From AG-339-G14 sp902553315 (GTDB lineage: Bacteria > Pseudomonadota > Gammaproteobacteria > Magnimaribacterales > AG-339-G14): 64,000 nucleotides of DNA. Each line of letters starts with the position of its first letter. Within the stretch, counting starts at the first letter, position 1. Positions 17,661 to 26,079 of the stretch are shown here, piece by piece. Both the position numbers and the translations under genes were made by a program. Under the pieces are notes generated by a model. It made no database searches and was not told the origin of the DNA. It saw only the letters and a program-made list of their open reading frames with translations. The stretch is from assembly GCA_902553315.1 (NCBI GenBank), contig CACDKN010000003.1, positions 62,001 to 126,000 of the forward strand, given 5' to 3'.

Positions 17661-18152
17661 ATGAAAATTTTAAAAGAAATGAAGAAACTTAACTTTGGGC
17701 TTTTATTAATATTAAGTATGTTTTTAAGTAGCTGCGTTTCAAATTTTGATTCAGAAATAGGAGGCGGATTTACTAAAGAAGGAAAATTTTCTCTATCTAT
17801 TAATAATAAAGTGTTTTCTGGATTTTTAAAAATTGAAAAGATCCATAATGACTTTTACTTAAAAATTAGCTCATTTGATAACTTAAACAGGTTTAGAATT
17901 AACTTTTCGGAAGAAAAAATTTATTTAGGAAAAAAAGAGGTTTTACTTTTTACAATTAACAATAATTCAAACCTTAAAAAACTTAATTTTTACAAATTAT
18001 TAAATTGGGCCTTCGAACTATGTGACAATGCAGAGTGTCTCATGGTGAAAGAGGAAAATTTTTTTTTCGTAAAGACTCAAAAAGTTAAATCAACTTTAAT
18101 TGAAGCAAGTGATTTGGAAGAAACCTTTTCTTTAAAAATATTTATAGAATGA
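17661..18152 (+). CDS. lolB: Outer-membrane lipoprotein receptor LolB-like
   Basis: A 163-residue predicted lipoprotein: positive N-terminus, hydrophobic stretch and lipobox LSSC with Cys25. The mature part is LolB-like in pattern and size but poorly conserved. LolB receives lipoproteins from LolA and inserts them into the outer membrane. The placement, divergent from prfA and directly upstream of ispE, is the standard gammaproteobacterial lolB locus and supports the name. An alternative start at Met7 (17679) is possible. It overlaps ispE by four bases. Confidence 0.8.
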   Translation: MKILKEMKKLNFGLLLILSMFLSSCVSNFDSEIGGGFTKEGKFSLSINNKVFSGFLKIEKIHNDFYLKISSFDNLNRFRINFSEEKIYLGKKEVLLFTINNNSNLKKLNFYKLLNWAFELCDNAECLMVKEENFFFVKTQKVKSTLIEASDLEETFSLKIFIE

Positions 18153-18967
18153 TTTACAAAATATCTTCCCCAGCAAAAATCAATTTGGGTCTTAAAGTTC
18201 TTAACAAAAGAGCGGACGGCTTTCACAATATAGAAACAACATTTCAATTTTTGAACTGGGGAGACGACATTACAATTGAAACAAAAGTAAATAAAAATCA
18301 AATAGTTTGCCCAAGTGTAGAAGAAAAAGAAAATATTGTAAGCAAATTGATAAATTTATTAAAAAATACTCATGGTTTTAAAGAAAACTTAAAAGTAACT
18401 ATTAACAAAAGAATTCCACTTAAGTCTGGCCTGGGAGGAGGAAGCTCAAATGCCGCATCAGTTTTAGTAGCTATTAATAAAATCTTCAATCTTGATCTTT
18501 CAAAAAAAAAATTAATTGACTTGGCTTTGGTTCTTGGTTCTGACGTACCTATTTTCGTTCATGGAAGATCTTCAATTGCCACTGGGAGAGGGGAAATTTT
18601 TAAAAAAGTTTCATTGGTTGAAAACCCAGTGCTCGTAATCATCCCAAATTCAAAAGTTTCAACAAAACTTGCTTTTGAGAATTTTAATAATATCGAGTCA
18701 ATAAAGTATTCAAATAAAAAAAATTTTAATTCTTTCGAAAACTGGATTAGAAAAAATTTTTCTGAAATTGATAAAATTTTTAACTATATTGAAAGTTATA
18801 ATGATGCTCATCTTTCAGGCACAGGCTCAGCTATTTATTCAATGTTTAATAATTTTGAAGAAGCCCAAAAAATAATAGATAATGCACCTTCAAATATGAA
18901 TTGTTTTTTGACTACCACACTGAATAATTCACCAATAGAGGATGAGATTAAGAATTATGGGGTGTAG
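18149..18967 (+). CDS. ispE: 4-diphosphocytidyl-2-C-methyl-D-erythritol kinase
   Basis: GHMP kinase of the MEP isoprenoid pathway, 272 residues. N-terminal SPAKINLGLKV, ATP loop SGLGGGSSNAAS (93-104) and catalytic Asp132 in LGSDVPIFVHG are all present, as is the C-terminal LSGTGSAIYSMF. The coding sequence finishes within the tRNA-Gln gene: its last codons and TAG stop (18958-18967) are also the 5' acceptor strand and the first linker bases of the tRNA, a 10-base overlap. Confidence 0.96.
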   Translation: MIYKISSPAKINLGLKVLNKRADGFHNIETTFQFLNWGDDITIETKVNKNQIVCPSVEEKENIVSKLINLLKNTHGFKENLKVTINKRIPLKSGLGGGSSNAASVLVAINKIFNLDLSKKKLIDLALVLGSDVPIFVHGRSSIATGRGEIFKKVSLVENPVLVIIPNSKVSTKLAFENFNNIESIKYSNKKNFNSFENWIRKNFSEIDKIFNYIESYNDAHLSGTGSAIYSMFNNFEEAQKIIDNAPSNMNCFLTTTLNNSPIEDEIKNYGV

Positions 18968-19032
18968 CCAAGCGGTAAGGCAGCGGCTTTTGATGCCGCC
19001 ATGCGATGGTTCGAATCCATCCACCCCAGCCA
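18958..19032 (+). tRNA. tRNA-Gln (anticodon TTG)
   Basis: A 75-base cloverleaf with acceptor TGGGGTG (18958-18964) pairing with CACCCCA (19022-19028), discriminator G and encoded CCA at 19030-19032. The anticodon stem GCGGC/GCCGC encloses loop TTTTGAT, giving TTG at 18990-18992. The T-loop TTCGAAT is standard. U1:A72 and the overall sequence resemble Escherichia tRNA-Gln. It lies between ispE and prs, as in Escherichia relatives. Its 5' end overlaps ispE by 10 bases, so it must be cut from the ispE-prs transcript. Confidence 0.97.
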
Positions 19033-19050
19033 AAAAAAAATTTTTAGGAA

Positions 19051-20007
19051 ATGACAGAACATAACAATAATCTTGTCCTATTTTCTGGATCTTCAAACCC
19101 AAATTTAGCCCATAGAGTTGCTAAAGAATTAGGGAAAAACCTAGGAGATGCCTATGTTGGTCGCTTTAGCGACCAAGAGCTCAATGTCAGAATTGATGAG
19201 CATGTTCGTGGTATGGACGTGTTTATATTGCAATCTACTTGTTTTCCCGCAAATGAGAACTTAATGGAACTTTTGATAATGATTGATGCTCTCAGAAGAT
19301 CCTCTGCTTCTAGAATAACAGCTGTCATTCCTTATTTTGGTTACGCCAGACAAGACAGAAGAGTAAGATCTGAAAGAGTTCCCATAAGTGCAAAGTTAGT
19401 TGCAGAGATGCTTCAAAATGCTGGAGCAGATAGGATATTAACAATTGAACTTCACTCTGATCAAATCCAAGGTTTTTTTAACGTCCCTGTAGATAATATC
19501 TATGGAACGAATGTTACTTTTGAACATATCGATAAGGCAAATTATGAAAATCTTATAATTGTCTCTCCAGATGTAGGAGGGGTAGTTAGAGCTAGGGCAT
19601 TAGCAAAACTATTAAATGACGCTGATCTAGCTATCATTGATAAAAGAAGAGAAAAAGACAATCAGTCTCAGGTTATGAACGTAATAGGAGATGTTGCCGA
19701 AAAAACTTGTGTACTTGTTGATGACATTGTAGACACAGCTGGAACAATTTGTAATGCAGCTGAAGCATTAAAGAATGCTGGAGCAAAAAAAGTAATATCT
19801 TACGCAACACATCCAGTTTTATCTGGGCCTGCATTAAAAAGAATAGAAAAATCAGGGCTAGACGAAATTATAGTTACTGATACAATCCCGCTTTCAGAAG
19901 AGGCATCTAAATTAAATAAAATTAAGATAATCTCTTTAGAAAAAACTATTGCGGAAGCGATTAATAGAGTAAATAAAGAAGAGTCAGTAAGTGCAATGTT
20001 TCTTTAG
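19051..20007 (+). CDS. prs: Ribose-phosphate pyrophosphokinase
   Basis: Makes PRPP, the precursor used by HisG and nucleotide synthesis. It has 318 residues, with the catalytic flexible loop region YARQDRRVRSERVPISAK, the metal site ELHSDQIQGFF and the PRPP-binding loop VLVDDIVDTAGT. The start ATG has TAGGAA immediately upstream. It is 18 bases after tRNA-Gln and 8 bases before rplY. Confidence 0.98.
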   Translation: MTEHNNNLVLFSGSSNPNLAHRVAKELGKNLGDAYVGRFSDQELNVRIDEHVRGMDVFILQSTCFPANENLMELLIMIDALRRSSASRITAVIPYFGYARQDRRVRSERVPISAKLVAEMLQNAGADRILTIELHSDQIQGFFNVPVDNIYGTNVTFEHIDKANYENLIIVSPDVGGVVRARALAKLLNDADLAIIDKRREKDNQSQVMNVIGDVAEKTCVLVDDIVDTAGTICNAAEALKNAGAKKVISYATHPVLSGPALKRIEKSGLDEIIVTDTIPLSEEASKLNKIKIISLEKTIAEAINRVNKEESVSAMFL

Positions 20008-20015
20008 GTTGAGTT

Positions 20016-20714
20016 ATGGGTGATCAAACAGTTTTAAAATTTGAATATATTGCGGAAGAAAATAACCTATCTGCAAAAAGTTTAAGAAATATTGGTAATG
20101 TGCCAGGAATTGTTTATGGGTCTGGAGAAGAAACAAAAAAAATTTCCCTTTTGGCAAAGGATCTTAGAAAAGCTTTAGAGCTTCCAAGTATTTTTTCTCA
20201 AGTAATTTTACTTGAAGAAGGAGAAACATCCCATAAAGTTATTCTCAAAGCGGTACAAACTAACCCAGCTAATGACAATCCTATTCATGTAGATTTTATG
20301 AAAGTTTCTTCACAAACAATGATAACAATGCAAGTCCCCTTAAAATTTATTAACGAAGAATCTTGTATCGGTGTGAAAAATCAAGGCGGAATGATTTCAA
20401 AAAATAGAAATGAAATAGAATTAACTTGTATGGCAGAAGTTCTTCCAGAATTTATAGAAGTTGACATTGCTGAACTTGAACTAGGTAATTCTATTATGCA
20501 AACTGGACTTATTCTTCCTGAGGGAGTGGAACTTTCTAATACTTTAATCACTAGTCAAGATCAACCAGTTGTCTCTTGTAGCACCACCCGAGCTAGCTTG
20601 GATATCGATGAATCCGATGCTGAGTTATCTGAGGGAGAAGAAGGCGAAGAAAGAGAATCTAAAGATGGCGATTCTAAAGCGCCGGTAGATTCCGAAGAAG
20701 AAAATAATTCTTAA
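20016..20714 (+). CDS. rplY: 50S ribosomal protein L25, long Ctc form
   Basis: Binds 5S rRNA. At 232 residues it is the two-domain TL5/Ctc form: an N-terminal L25 beta-barrel (with SLRNIGNVPGIVYG) and a C-terminal TL5-type domain (VDIAELELGNSI). Beyond this it has a very acidic, low-complexity tail of about 30 residues (Glu/Asp/Ser rich), which short enterobacterial L25 lacks. The prs-rplY-pth-ychF order is conserved in gammaproteobacteria. The stop overlaps the pth start (TAATG). Confidence 0.95.
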   Translation: MGDQTVLKFEYIAEENNLSAKSLRNIGNVPGIVYGSGEETKKISLLAKDLRKALELPSIFSQVILLEEGETSHKVILKAVQTNPANDNPIHVDFMKVSSQTMITMQVPLKFINEESCIGVKNQGGMISKNRNEIELTCMAEVLPEFIEVDIAELELGNSIMQTGLILPEGVELSNTLITSQDQPVVSCSTTRASLDIDESDAELSEGEEGEERESKDGDSKAPVDSEEENNS

Positions 20715-21289
20715 TGGAAAAATTTTTAATTGCCGGCCTGGGAAATCCTGGAGCTAGGTATGCAAGAACTCGACACAATGCTGGAGTAGATTTCGTAGAT
20801 GAATTATCAGTTCAGTGGGATTTAAAATTCGAAGAAAAAAAGTCCATAAAATCTTACTTAGCTCAATATGTTTTCAAAAATAAAGAAATCTATTTAATCA
20901 AACCAATTGTTTTTATGAACAATAGTGGTAATTCTCTTAAGCCTGCGATAAAAAAATATAACTTGAACTTAGCAAATGTTTTGATAGTTCACGACGATTT
21001 AGATCTTCCATCCGGCTCATGCAAACTAAAAAAATCTGGAGGAGATGGAGGTCATAATGGTTTAAAAAGTATCATTGAAAGTCTAGGGGGAGAAAAAGAT
21101 TTTTTGAGAATGAGAATAGGAATAAGTCACCCTGGAAAAGCTTCTCTCGTAAATGATTACGTAGTAAAAAAAGGCACCGCGAAGGAAGTTAATGAGAGGA
21201 AAAAAGCTATTAAAAATGGGATAGAAGTAATCGAAGACATTATATTCGATGGCTGGGAATTTGCTATAAACAAACTACACTCTAAATAA
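20714..21289 (+). CDS. pth: Peptidyl-tRNA hydrolase
   Basis: Rescues peptidyl-tRNA dropped from ribosomes. It has 191 residues with the start pattern AGLGNPGARYARTRHNAG, catalytic His21, the conserved FMNNSG and VHDDLDLP segments and GGDGGHNGLKS. It is coupled at both ends by TAATG one-base overlaps to rplY and ychF. Confidence 0.97.
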   Translation: MEKFLIAGLGNPGARYARTRHNAGVDFVDELSVQWDLKFEEKKSIKSYLAQYVFKNKEIYLIKPIVFMNNSGNSLKPAIKKYNLNLANVLIVHDDLDLPSGSCKLKKSGGDGGHNGLKSIIESLGGEKDFLRMRIGISHPGKASLVNDYVVKKGTAKEVNERKKAIKNGIEVIEDIIFDGWEFAINKLHSK

Positions 21290-22374
21290 TGTCTTTGAAA
21301 TGTGGAATAGTTGGACTTCCTAATGTTGGTAAATCAACTCTATTTAATGCTCTTACAAATGCGCAAATTCAAGCTGAAAATTATCCTTTCTGCACCATTG
21401 AGCCTAATCAAGGTATTGTTGAAGTGCCTGACAACAGACTTGAAGAGTTAGTAAAAATAGTTAACCCAAAAAAAGTAATTCCAGCAAGTGTTGAATTTGT
21501 TGATATTGCAGGTTTAGTTGAGGGAGCTTCTAAAGGAGAAGGCCTTGGGAATACTTTTTTGTCCCACATAAGAGAAACCCAAACAATTATTCAAGTAGTA
21601 AGGTGTTTTGAGGATAAAAATATTACTCATGTAAATGACAAAGTTGATCCATTAGCCGATGTTGAAATAATTGAAACAGAATTACTTTTATCTGATTTAG
21701 AAATTCTCGAAAAAGTAAAAATTAATTTTAATAAAAAAAAATCTATTTTAGATAAAAGTTCAAAAGAAAAATTAGAAGTAATTGAGGAAATAATAGAATT
21801 AATTAAAGAATCTAATAGAAAAAAAATTTCTGAAATCTCTGATACAAAAAAGAATCTAGTCAAGGAGTATAATTTAGTTTGTCTTAAGCCTTTCATATAC
21901 GTCGCAAACATCGATGAAAATAATTGCGGAATCGATATTGAAGCTTTAAAAAATAAAGTCTCGAAAGAAGGTTCAGAATTTATAACCTTGTCAATAAAAT
22001 TGGAATCAGAAATCTCCGAGCTAGACAATGATGAAAAAATAGTTTTTCTCAAAGAATTAGGTCTTGAAGAGCCTGCTTTAGAAAGATTAATTAGGAAATC
22101 ATACAGCAGCTTAGGCTTAGGCACATTCTTTACTGCTGGAAAAGAAGAAGTAAGAGCATGGGTATTAAAAAAAGGATCTTTAGCTCCTCAAGCGGCAGGC
22201 GTAATTCATTCAGATTTTGAAAGAGGTTTTATAAAAGCAGAAGTGGTGAGCTTTGATGATTATATTTCATTTAATGGAGAGCAAGGCGCCAAATCTGCGG
22301 GCAAGCTTCGTTCGGAAGGTTCCGACTATGAAGTTAATGAAGGAGATATTATTTTGTTTCGTTTTAACGTTTAA
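21289..22374 (+). CDS. ychF: Ribosome-associated ATPase YchF/OLA1 family
   Basis: Obg-related P-loop protein that prefers ATP. It has 361 residues: G1 GLPNVGKST (9-17), DIAGLVEGASKGEGLGN switch region and a C-terminal TGS domain ending EVNEGDIILFRFNV. This is the normal length and it is last in prs-rplY-pth-ychF. The 40 bases after it carry the promoter for tRNA-Met. Confidence 0.97.
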   Translation: MSLKCGIVGLPNVGKSTLFNALTNAQIQAENYPFCTIEPNQGIVEVPDNRLEELVKIVNPKKVIPASVEFVDIAGLVEGASKGEGLGNTFLSHIRETQTIIQVVRCFEDKNITHVNDKVDPLADVEIIETELLLSDLEILEKVKINFNKKKSILDKSSKEKLEVIEEIIELIKESNRKKISEISDTKKNLVKEYNLVCLKPFIYVANIDENNCGIDIEALKNKVSKEGSEFITLSIKLESEISELDNDEKIVFLKELGLEEPALERLIRKSYSSLGLGTFFTAGKEEVRAWVLKKGSLAPQAAGVIHSDFERGFIKAEVVSFDDYISFNGEQGAKSAGKLRSEGSDYEVNEGDIILFRFNV

Positions 22375-22377
22375 AAC

Positions 22378-22406
22378 TTGACAAAACTTTTGATGAAAAA
22401 GAGAAT
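22378..22406 (+). promoter_or_regulatory. Promoter of tRNA-Met
   Basis: A perfect -35 TTGACA at 22378-22383 is followed after 17 bases by GAGAAT (22401-22406), a four-of-six match to the -10 box. The start site would be near 22413, just before the mature tRNA 5' end at 22415. The -35 begins four bases after the ychF stop codon. This is the clearest sigma-70 promoter signal I found in the window. Confidence 0.6.
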
Positions 22407-22414
22407 CCCTCTTT

Positions 22415-22491
22415 GGCTATGTAGCTCAGCTGGTTAGAGCGCAGCATTCATAATGCTGAGGTCCTGTGTTCAAGTCACAGCATAGCCACCA
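22415..22491 (+). tRNA. tRNA-Met, elongator (anticodon CAT)
   Basis: A 77-base cloverleaf: acceptor GGCTATG with CATAGCC, discriminator A and encoded CCA. Anticodon stem CAGCA/TGCTG with loop TTCATAA gives CAT at 22449-22451. The body resembles Escherichia elongator tRNA-Met (GGCTACGTAGCTCAG start) more than the CAT-bearing tRNA-Ile2. The 3' end lies three bases from the stop codon of the convergent pnp gene. Confidence 0.95.
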
Positions 22492-22494
22492 TTT

Positions 22495-24597
22495 CTATTC
22501 AGAGCTCTCTTGATTGCTGTTAACAGCTTTCATGCTCAATTTGATTTTTCCACGATCATCGACTCCAATGACCTTTATATCCACCTCTTCACCTTCTACT
22601 AAGTAATCTTTTACGTTTTTAACTCTTTCCTCGGCAATTTCAGATATGTGAACCAACCCTTCTTTTCCTTTATCAAAAGAGACAAAAGCACCAAAATCAA
22701 CAATTTTAACTACTGTTCCTACGCAGACTAATCCAACTTCCGGATCTGAGATCATTGACTCAATAATTTCCAGCGCTTCCTGCCTTGATTCTTTGCTTCT
22801 TCCGTAAATACTAATATTGCCATTGTCACTTATGTCAATATTGGTTTCTGTTTTCTCGGTAATGCTTTTAATTGTGCTGCCTCCTTTACCAATAACTTCA
22901 CCAATTTTATTTTTAGGTATAGATGTCTTTATTGCCTGTGGAGCTAAATCTGAAAGTTCAGGTCTAGATTCACTTAAAACTTTATCCATTTCACCAAGTA
23001 TATGAGATCTAGCTGTGTTTGCTTTATTTAAAGCATCTTTAAGAATTTTCTCGTTAATACCAGCAATTTTTATATCCATTTGAAGAGCAGTTACTCCATC
23101 TGATGTTCCAGCTACCTTGAAATCCATGTCACCGAGATGATCTTCATCTCCAAGAATATCAGTTATGACACAGTAATCATTCTCACTTTTCACTAAACCC
23201 ATTGCTACTCCTGCAACAGCTTTTTTAAGAGGAATTCCCGCATCCATCATTGCTAAACTTGAAGAACAAACTGTGGCCATTGAACTTGAACCATTAGATT
23301 CTGTAATTTCTGAAACCACTCTTATTGCATATTCAAATTCTTCAGGATTGGGTAAAACAGCCTCCAAGGCTCTTCTAGCTAATTTACCATGTCCAATCTC
23401 TCTTCGTTTAGGACTGCCAATCATTCCAGCTTCACCAACTGAATAAGGAGGAAAATTGTAATGCAGCATAAAGGGATCTTTAGAATCACCTTGAAGCGTA
23501 TCAAGCAACTGAGAAAGTTTTAGCGAATCAATTGTAGCGACTCCAATTGATTGAGTTTCTCCTCTCGTAAACAATGCAGACCCGTGTGCTTGCTTTAAAA
23601 ATCCTGTTTCAATATTAATTGGTCTTACGGTATCTAAGTCTCTTCCATCTATTCTTGGTTGTCCATCTAATAGACGAGACCTAACAATAGATGATTCTAA
23701 AGACTTAAAATAATCTTTTGCTTTTTCAATTTTTTCCTCATCTTCTTCTTCAAATTGGTTTGTTAAAAATTGTCTAGCATCCGAAACTGCTTCTTGCCGA
23801 AGAGCCTTCTCTGGAATTTGATAAGCTTCCTCAATTTTTGAACTTACTGAGTTAGAAACCATTTCCATAAGTTCTTCATCATCTTCTTGTATGGAGTACT
23901 CAATTGGATTGACTTCAACTTGAGAAACCAACTCCTCGATTAAATCCAAACTTGGTTTCATTTCTTGTTGAGCAAACAAAATTGCTCCCAACATTTGATC
24001 TTCAGATAACTCCTTTGCTTCTGATTCAACCATAAAAACTGCATCGGATGATCCGGCAATAACCATTTCTAATTCAGATTTTTTTAGATCACTTAAAGAT
24101 GGGTTTAAAACATAATTTCCATCAATAAAACCTATTTTTGCAGCGGATAAGGGCCCCTGAAAAGGTAAGCCAGAAAGCTGTAACGCAGCAGAAACGCCTA
24201 TTAATGAAATTATGTCAGCAGTGTCATCTTTATCTATTGAGAGAACAGTACAAACTACTTGAACTTCTTGAGTATATCCTTTGGGGAAAAGTGGCCTAAT
24301 TGGTCTATCTATTAGTCTGGAAGTCAAAACTTCTCCTTCAGATGGCCTGCCCTCTCTTCTAAAAAAGCTTCCAGGAATTTTTCCTGCGGCATAAAATTTT
24401 TCTATGTAATTAACCGTCAAGGGAAAAAAGCTCTGTCCTTCTTTTTGCGCTCCGGCAACTACAGTGACTAAAACTTGAGTGTCTCCTGAAGAAGCAATTA
24501 CCGAGGCTGTTGCCTGCCTTGCTACTTTCCCGGTTTCTAATGATATTTCTCTCCCTGCAATTAATTTTTTGCAGGATACAACTTTACTTTTATCCAT
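22495..24597 (-). CDS. pnp: Polyribonucleotide nucleotidyltransferase
   Basis: Phosphorolytic 3'-5' exoribonuclease and degradosome component. It has 700 residues: two RNase PH-like halves (FFRREGRPSEGEVLTSRLIDRPIRP in the first, cited only by its FFRREGRPSE start; RREIGHGKLARRAL and SSSMATVCSSSLAMMDAG in the second), a KH domain (IGEVIGKGGSTIKSI) and a C-terminal S1 domain (GFAF-like VKIVDFGAFVSF). It follows rpsO after a 24-base gap that can fold into a small hairpin. Last gene of the carA-to-pnp block. Confidence 0.98.
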   Translation of the reverse strand: MDKSKVVSCKKLIAGREISLETGKVARQATASVIASSGDTQVLVTVVAGAQKEGQSFFPLTVNYIEKFYAAGKIPGSFFRREGRPSEGEVLTSRLIDRPIRPLFPKGYTQEVQVVCTVLSIDKDDTADIISLIGVSAALQLSGLPFQGPLSAAKIGFIDGNYVLNPSLSDLKKSELEMVIAGSSDAVFMVESEAKELSEDQMLGAILFAQQEMKPSLDLIEELVSQVEVNPIEYSIQEDDEELMEMVSNSVSSKIEEAYQIPEKALRQEAVSDARQFLTNQFEEEDEEKIEKAKDYFKSLESSIVRSRLLDGQPRIDGRDLDTVRPINIETGFLKQAHGSALFTRGETQSIGVATIDSLKLSQLLDTLQGDSKDPFMLHYNFPPYSVGEAGMIGSPKRREIGHGKLARRALEAVLPNPEEFEYAIRVVSEITESNGSSSMATVCSSSLAMMDAGIPLKKAVAGVAMGLVKSENDYCVITDILGDEDHLGDMDFKVAGTSDGVTALQMDIKIAGINEKILKDALNKANTARSHILGEMDKVLSESRPELSDLAPQAIKTSIPKNKIGEVIGKGGSTIKSITEKTETNIDISDNGNISIYGRSKESRQEALEIIESMISDPEVGLVCVGTVVKIVDFGAFVSFDKGKEGLVHISEIAEERVKNVKDYLVEGEEVDIKVIGVDDRGKIKLSMKAVNSNQESSE

Positions 24598-24604
24598 ATT
24601 TTTT

Positions 24605-24621
24605 TAGATTTATTGAATCTA
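24605..24621 (-). promoter_or_regulatory. Small hairpin in rpsO-pnp gap
   Basis: TAGATT and AATCTA form a perfect 6-base stem with a 5-base loop (24605-24621) that fills most of the 24-base space between the rpsO stop and the pnp start. In Escherichia the same gap holds an RNase III hairpin through which PNPase regulates itself. This stem is far shorter and AT-rich, so a similar role is only a guess. Confidence 0.3.
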
Positions 24622-24891
24622 TTATTTTCGGAGATTAAGCTCTTTCAAAACAGAACTATATTTTGTCTGATCATTCTTCTTAAGATAGTCTAAAAGTTTC
24701 CTTCTCTTATTTACCATTCTGATTAACCCCTGTCTCGAATGATGATCTTTTTGATGATCTTCGAAATGATCCTGAAGAGCTAAAATATTCTCCGTAAGAA
24801 GAGCAATTTGTACCTCAGGAGAACCGGTATCTAATTCAGATCTTGAAAACTTTTTTATTACTTCACTTTTCTTATTACTATCTAAGCTCAA
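24622..24891 (-). CDS. rpsO: 30S ribosomal protein S15
   Basis: Primary 16S rRNA-binding protein of the small subunit, 89 residues as usual. LDTGSPEVQIALLTENI, HFEDHQKDHHSRQGL and MVNKRRKLLDYLKKND are diagnostic. The start is TTG at 24891, not ATG, and overlaps the truB TGA stop as TTGA. The N-terminus MSLDSNKKSEV aligns with the family MSL start, so the TTG is well supported. A TTG start for a ribosomal protein is unusual. Confidence 0.97.
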   Translation of the reverse strand: MSLDSNKKSEVIKKFSRSELDTGSPEVQIALLTENILALQDHFEDHQKDHHSRQGLIRMVNKRRKLLDYLKKNDQTKYSSVLKELNLRK

Positions 24892-25778
24892 GTGTTTTCT
24901 CCAACATTGTTAAAATTACCTAGTAATCTTTTGGGTTTCAAAAACCCATTATAACTTTCAACTATTCCCACGAAATTTTCTTTTTGATCAAAAAATCTAA
25001 AGAATCCGTCTTCTTTGGCCTCTTCTATCTCTACCATTTGGCCATTAGTTATTTTTTCTACTATTTCAGGGCGGCATTGTATCCTATCTAGACACTTAAG
25101 TGCATCCCCTGAAGGGATTATTTTTTCATTTAAATTTTTTACTGTTAAATCGTCTATATTTGAACTTTGGCTTAAATCAAAACCTGCAGATTCAGTCCTT
25201 ATCAAAGTAGAGATCGTCCCTAAAGACCCTAAAGACTCGCAAATATCTTCTGCTAGGGTCCTAATATAAGTTCCAGGCCCACACTTTACGGAAAATTTGA
25301 ATTTATTTTCTTCAAAAGATTCAAGAGAAATGCTGTGTATCGTTACTTTCCTGCTTTTTATTTCAATTTCAATGCCCTTAGCAGCATAATATCTATATGG
25401 CTTTCCTTTGTATTTTAAAGAAGAATAAATTGGTGGTTTTTGGTCAATTACTCCAACAAAAGATTTAAGCTTTTTTTCAAGAGCTAATCTAGAAGGAGTT
25501 CTTTTAGATCTTTCAATGACCTTTCCATCCATATCTCCTGAATCTGTTTTGATTCCCAATGAAACCTCTGCTAAATAAGTTTTATTTTCTTTAGTCAAAA
25601 AATTTACAAATTTAGTCATTTCACCAATACAGACTATTAAAATTCCTGAAGCCAAAGGGTCTAATGTTCCTGCATGCCCAATTTTCTTTTTTTTAGAGAA
25701 CAAGCTTTGCAACTTTCTTACGAAAACTCCCGAGGAAATACCTTTTGGTTTATTTAAAATTAAAATGCCATCAATCAT
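24888..25778 (-). CDS. truB: tRNA pseudouridine-55 synthase
   Basis: Makes the universal pseudouridine of the T-loop. It has 296 residues, with catalytic Asp40 in KKIGHAGTLDPLASG, the ILNKPKGISS N-terminus and the KCGPGTYIRTLAEDI motif. It is coupled to rbfA upstream (8-base overlap) and to rpsO downstream (TTGA). Confidence 0.97.
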   Translation of the reverse strand: MIDGILILNKPKGISSGVFVRKLQSLFSKKKKIGHAGTLDPLASGILIVCIGEMTKFVNFLTKENKTYLAEVSLGIKTDSGDMDGKVIERSKRTPSRLALEKKLKSFVGVIDQKPPIYSSLKYKGKPYRYYAAKGIEIEIKSRKVTIHSISLESFEENKFKFSVKCGPGTYIRTLAEDICESLGSLGTISTLIRTESAGFDLSQSSNIDDLTVKNLNEKIIPSGDALKCLDRIQCRPEIVEKITNGQMVEIEEAKEDGFFRFFDQKENFVGIVESYNGFLKPKRLLGNFNNVGENT

Positions 25779-26079
25779 CTAATTCCTCTGCAAATAAAAT
25801 TCTTGGAATTTTTCTAAGTTTCAAATTTTTTCCTAATTTTGCTTTGATAAAACCTATGCTTTTGTCTAGACCTCTTTGAATGTCTAGAGGTTCCTCTGTG
25901 CTCAAATCTGTTAGATAAAAAATAGTGGCGTTGGACAAATCATCACTTAAATCAACTCTACTGATAGTTACATTTTTTAATCTTGGATCTCTGAGTTGAA
26001 AAAGGAATATTGAAGCTACCTCTTTTTTTATTAGATCGCCAACTCTTTGTGACCTTTTGAATGATGAAGATTTAAACAA
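25771..26079 (-). CDS. rbfA: Ribosome-binding factor A
   Basis: A single KH-like domain protein of 102 residues needed for 16S rRNA maturation and cold adaptation. FKRSQRVGDLIKKEVASI and LRDPRLKNVTISRVDLS are typical. The start codon is TTG at 26079, directly after the infB TAA with no gap. The end overlaps truB by 8 bases. Confidence 0.95.
   Translation of the reverse strand: MFKSSSFKRSQRVGDLIKKEVASIFLFQLRDPRLKNVTISRVDLSDDLSNATIFYLTDLSTEEPLDIQRGLDKSIGFIKAKLGKNLKLRKIPRILFAEELDD

Noticed and set aside
21627..22124. 165-residue minus-strand frame opposite ychF
   Set aside because: Shadow of the conserved GTPase; no supporting context.
22415..22491. Reading the CAT tRNA as tRNA-Ile2
   Set aside because: Acceptor and D-arm sequences resemble elongator tRNA-Met; tilS implies that tRNA-Ile2 is encoded elsewhere.
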